A stretch of DNA of 64,000 bases. It comes from Paenibacillus harenae DSM 16969. GTDB lineage: Bacteria; Bacillota; Bacilli; Paenibacillales; Paenibacillaceae. Both the position numbers and the translations under genes were made by a program. The stretch lies in the NCBI RefSeq assembly GCF_000422465.1, contig NZ_KE383843.1:124001-188000 (forward strand), given 5' to 3'. Positions 62,909 through 64,000 of this stretch are shown in pieces. The notes beneath the pieces were generated by a model. That model was not told where the DNA came from, made no database searches, and was given only the letters and a program-made list of their open reading frames with translations. Numbering within the stretch: position 1 is the stretch's first letter; every line of letters begins with the position of its first letter.

Positions 62909-63118
62909 AAAAATAAAGTTCTTTAATGAGGGGCCAGTAAAATCAAGGATTTCTTGAGTGATAATGATCGACGGCAATAAAATTAAAGTTGTTTAATGGG
63001 ATCGAATAGTCCCAGCTATAGATCAGAAATTGTGAAAATAAACTTGTTTAATGAATTTGATACAGGATCATTGCCGAATTAGTAAAGAATATCATGGGAA
63101 AATAAAAGTATTTTCTCT
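62909..63118 (+). repeat. Imperfect short direct repeats downstream of the IS1595-like stub
   Basis: AAAATAAAGTTCTTTAATGA (about 62909), AAATTAAAGTTGTTTAATGG (62980), AAAATAAACTTGTTTAATGA (63034) and a weaker AAAATAAAAGTATTTTCTC (63100), 54-71 bp apart with unrelated sequence between. They are too divergent and irregular for CRISPR. Function unknown. Confidence 0.45.
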
Positions 63119-63133
63119 GAACAAAGAAACAAA

Positions 63134-63178
63134 ATAAAAAAGTGCTTATCCTTGACGCTGCAAAGGTAAGCACTTATT
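63134..63178. terminator. Terminator below the esterase gene
   Basis: AAGTGCTTA-T-CCTT and AAGG-TAAGCACTT pair around GACGCTGC; the minus strand continues TTTTTATTTTG. It probably ends transcription from the gene at 63290, with possible action on the plus strand too. Confidence 0.65.
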
Positions 63179-63289
63179 TCTATATCGAATTCAAGCTAAG
63201 CTTTTTATTAGATTAGGCCCTACCTAACCTTCCTTTTCCGGTGATCCAACACTTTACTCTAATCTACAACACCGATTAAGTGGATCCGT

Positions 63290-64000
63290 TTATTGCGCCA
63301 GCCAAGAGTTGGCCAGTAGCATGGCCCCGCGTGCGGCATTCGTATCTTTCAATGCATTCAGCATAACAAAGTCATGGATCATTCCCTGAAAACGTACAGC
63401 TGTTACGGTTACACCAGCCTCACGAAGCTTGTTTGCATAGGCTTCCCCTTCGTCACGTAATACATCTGCTTCAGCTGTGATGATTAACGCCTCGGGAAGC
63501 CCTTTCAACTGTTCAGTAGTTGCGCGAAGGGGAGAAGCTGTAATTTCCGCTCTTTGCTTTGGATCGGTTGTATATTGATCCCAGAACCATTCCATAGCGT
63601 CACGGCGAAGGAAATAATTCTCAGAAAACTGCTTGTAAGAAGGAGTATCAAATGAAGCATCCGTTACTGGATAGAAAAGCAATTGTTTACTGATTTCCGG
63701 CCCTTTTCGCTCTTTTGCCATCAGTGTGATGGCCGCAGACATATTCCCGCCAACGCTGTCCCCTGCTACAGAAAGCTTTTCCGGATTCATGCCGTACTGC
63801 TTTCCATTCTCAGCTACCCATTCCAACGCTGCGTATACTTCTTCAATCGCCACAGGGTACCTCGCTTCAGGAGAAAGACTGTAATTCGTAAATACGACAG
63901 CCGATTGGGAACCAACTGCAAGCTCGCGTATCAAACGGTCATGAGTATGCGCATTACCAAATACCCAGCCTGCTCCATGTGTATAAAGAATAACTGGGAG
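63290..64000 (-). CDS. Partial alpha/beta hydrolase of the HSL (family IV) esterase group
   Basis: 237 codons are visible; the 5' end is beyond the right edge (the frame is open from 64000, reading LPVILYTHGAGWVFGNAHTH). HGAGW is the oxyanion-hole motif of hormone-sensitive-lipase-like esterases, normally HGGGW. The nucleophile lies in AGDSVGGNM, the acid in TAEADVLRDEGE and the histidine in GMIHDFVML. Predicted cytoplasmic carboxylesterase; no link to the galactan unit can be shown. Confidence 0.88.
   Translation of the reverse strand, partial: LPVILYTHGAGWVFGNAHTHDRLIRELAVGSQSAVVFTNYSLSPEARYPVAIEEVYAALEWVAENGKQYGMNPEKLSVAGDSVGGNMSAAITLMAKERKGPEISKQLLFYPVTDASFDTPSYKQFSENYFLRRDAMEWFWDQYTTDPKQRAEITASPLRATTEQLKGLPEALIITAEADVLRDEGEAYANKLREAGVTVTAVRFQGMIHDFVMLNALKDTNAARGAMLLANSWLAQ

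Noticed and set aside
62909..63118. CRISPR array
   Set aside because: The repeat copies differ at several positions, the unit length varies from 54 to 71 bp, and no cas gene is nearby.

Overview
The window looks like chromosomal DNA of a spore-forming, S-layer-bearing Gram-positive of the Paenibacillaceae (Paenibacillus or Cohnella type). The reasons are: very large modular secreted glycan-active enzymes, two proteins ending in three S-layer homology (SLH) domains, LplB/YtcP-type sugar permeases with no ATPase gene beside them, YesM/YesN-type two-component regulation, many AraC regulators, sigK fragments, and strong AGGAGG-type ribosome binding sites. Almost every gene is on the minus strand. 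I saw no rRNA, tRNA, phage or CRISPR feature.

Layout from low to high coordinates. 0-11 kb holds a partial glycoside hydrolase of GH36-like appearance, a beta-helix protein with a discoidin domain, a GH8 enzyme split by an in-frame TAA, a cohesin-like/SLH surface protein, and a 1378-residue beta-helix protein that ends in a cohesin-like domain plus a dockerin. 11-21 kb is an intracellular oxidative module: TIM-barrel isomerase, PhyH dioxygenase, 2-hydroxyacid dehydrogenase, two FAD oxidoreductases, a Gfo/Idh/MocA oxidoreductase and three AraC regulators. 21-25 kb holds beta-glucuronidase (uidA), a DUF4132-AraC chimera, a 5'-truncated sigK and decayed genes. 25-42 kb is the core import and sensing unit: a 1955-residue alginate-lyase-like enzyme, two paralogous lipoproteins, two permeases, a third lipoprotein, a YesN-type response regulator and a YesM-type kinase. 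42-43.6 kb contains IS66 and IS3 wrecks. 43.7-50 kb is an intracellular operon of GH43 xylosidase, alpha/beta hydrolase and heparinase II/III-like protein. 50-53 kb is an island of broken regulators, an IS3 fragment and a second sigK fragment. 53-62 kb is a galactan unit: a cell-wall-anchored double-GH53 enzyme, a decayed third GH53, and a second lipoprotein/permease set. 62-64 kb holds a GMC oxidoreductase wreck, an IS1595-like stub with a LexA-box-like promoter, and a partial HSL-family esterase.

How it fits together (inference): secreted and surface-bound enzymes cut a uronate- and xylose-containing polysaccharide; LplB/YtcP-type transporters import the oligosaccharides, probably energised by a shared MsmX-type ATPase encoded elsewhere; cytoplasmic GUS, GH43 and heparinase-like enzymes finish the job.

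The strongest new observation is regulatory. Six transcription units (starting at 772, 10947, 22676, 35026, 41656 and 49709) share one promoter layout: two CTTAAA-like half-sites 20-21 bp apart, then 31-32 bp, then a -10 box. One of the six drives the YesM/YesN operon itself, so an autoregulated regulon spanning about 50 kb is likely. The second notable system is a possible small cohesin-dockerin surface complex at 5.0-10.9 kb.
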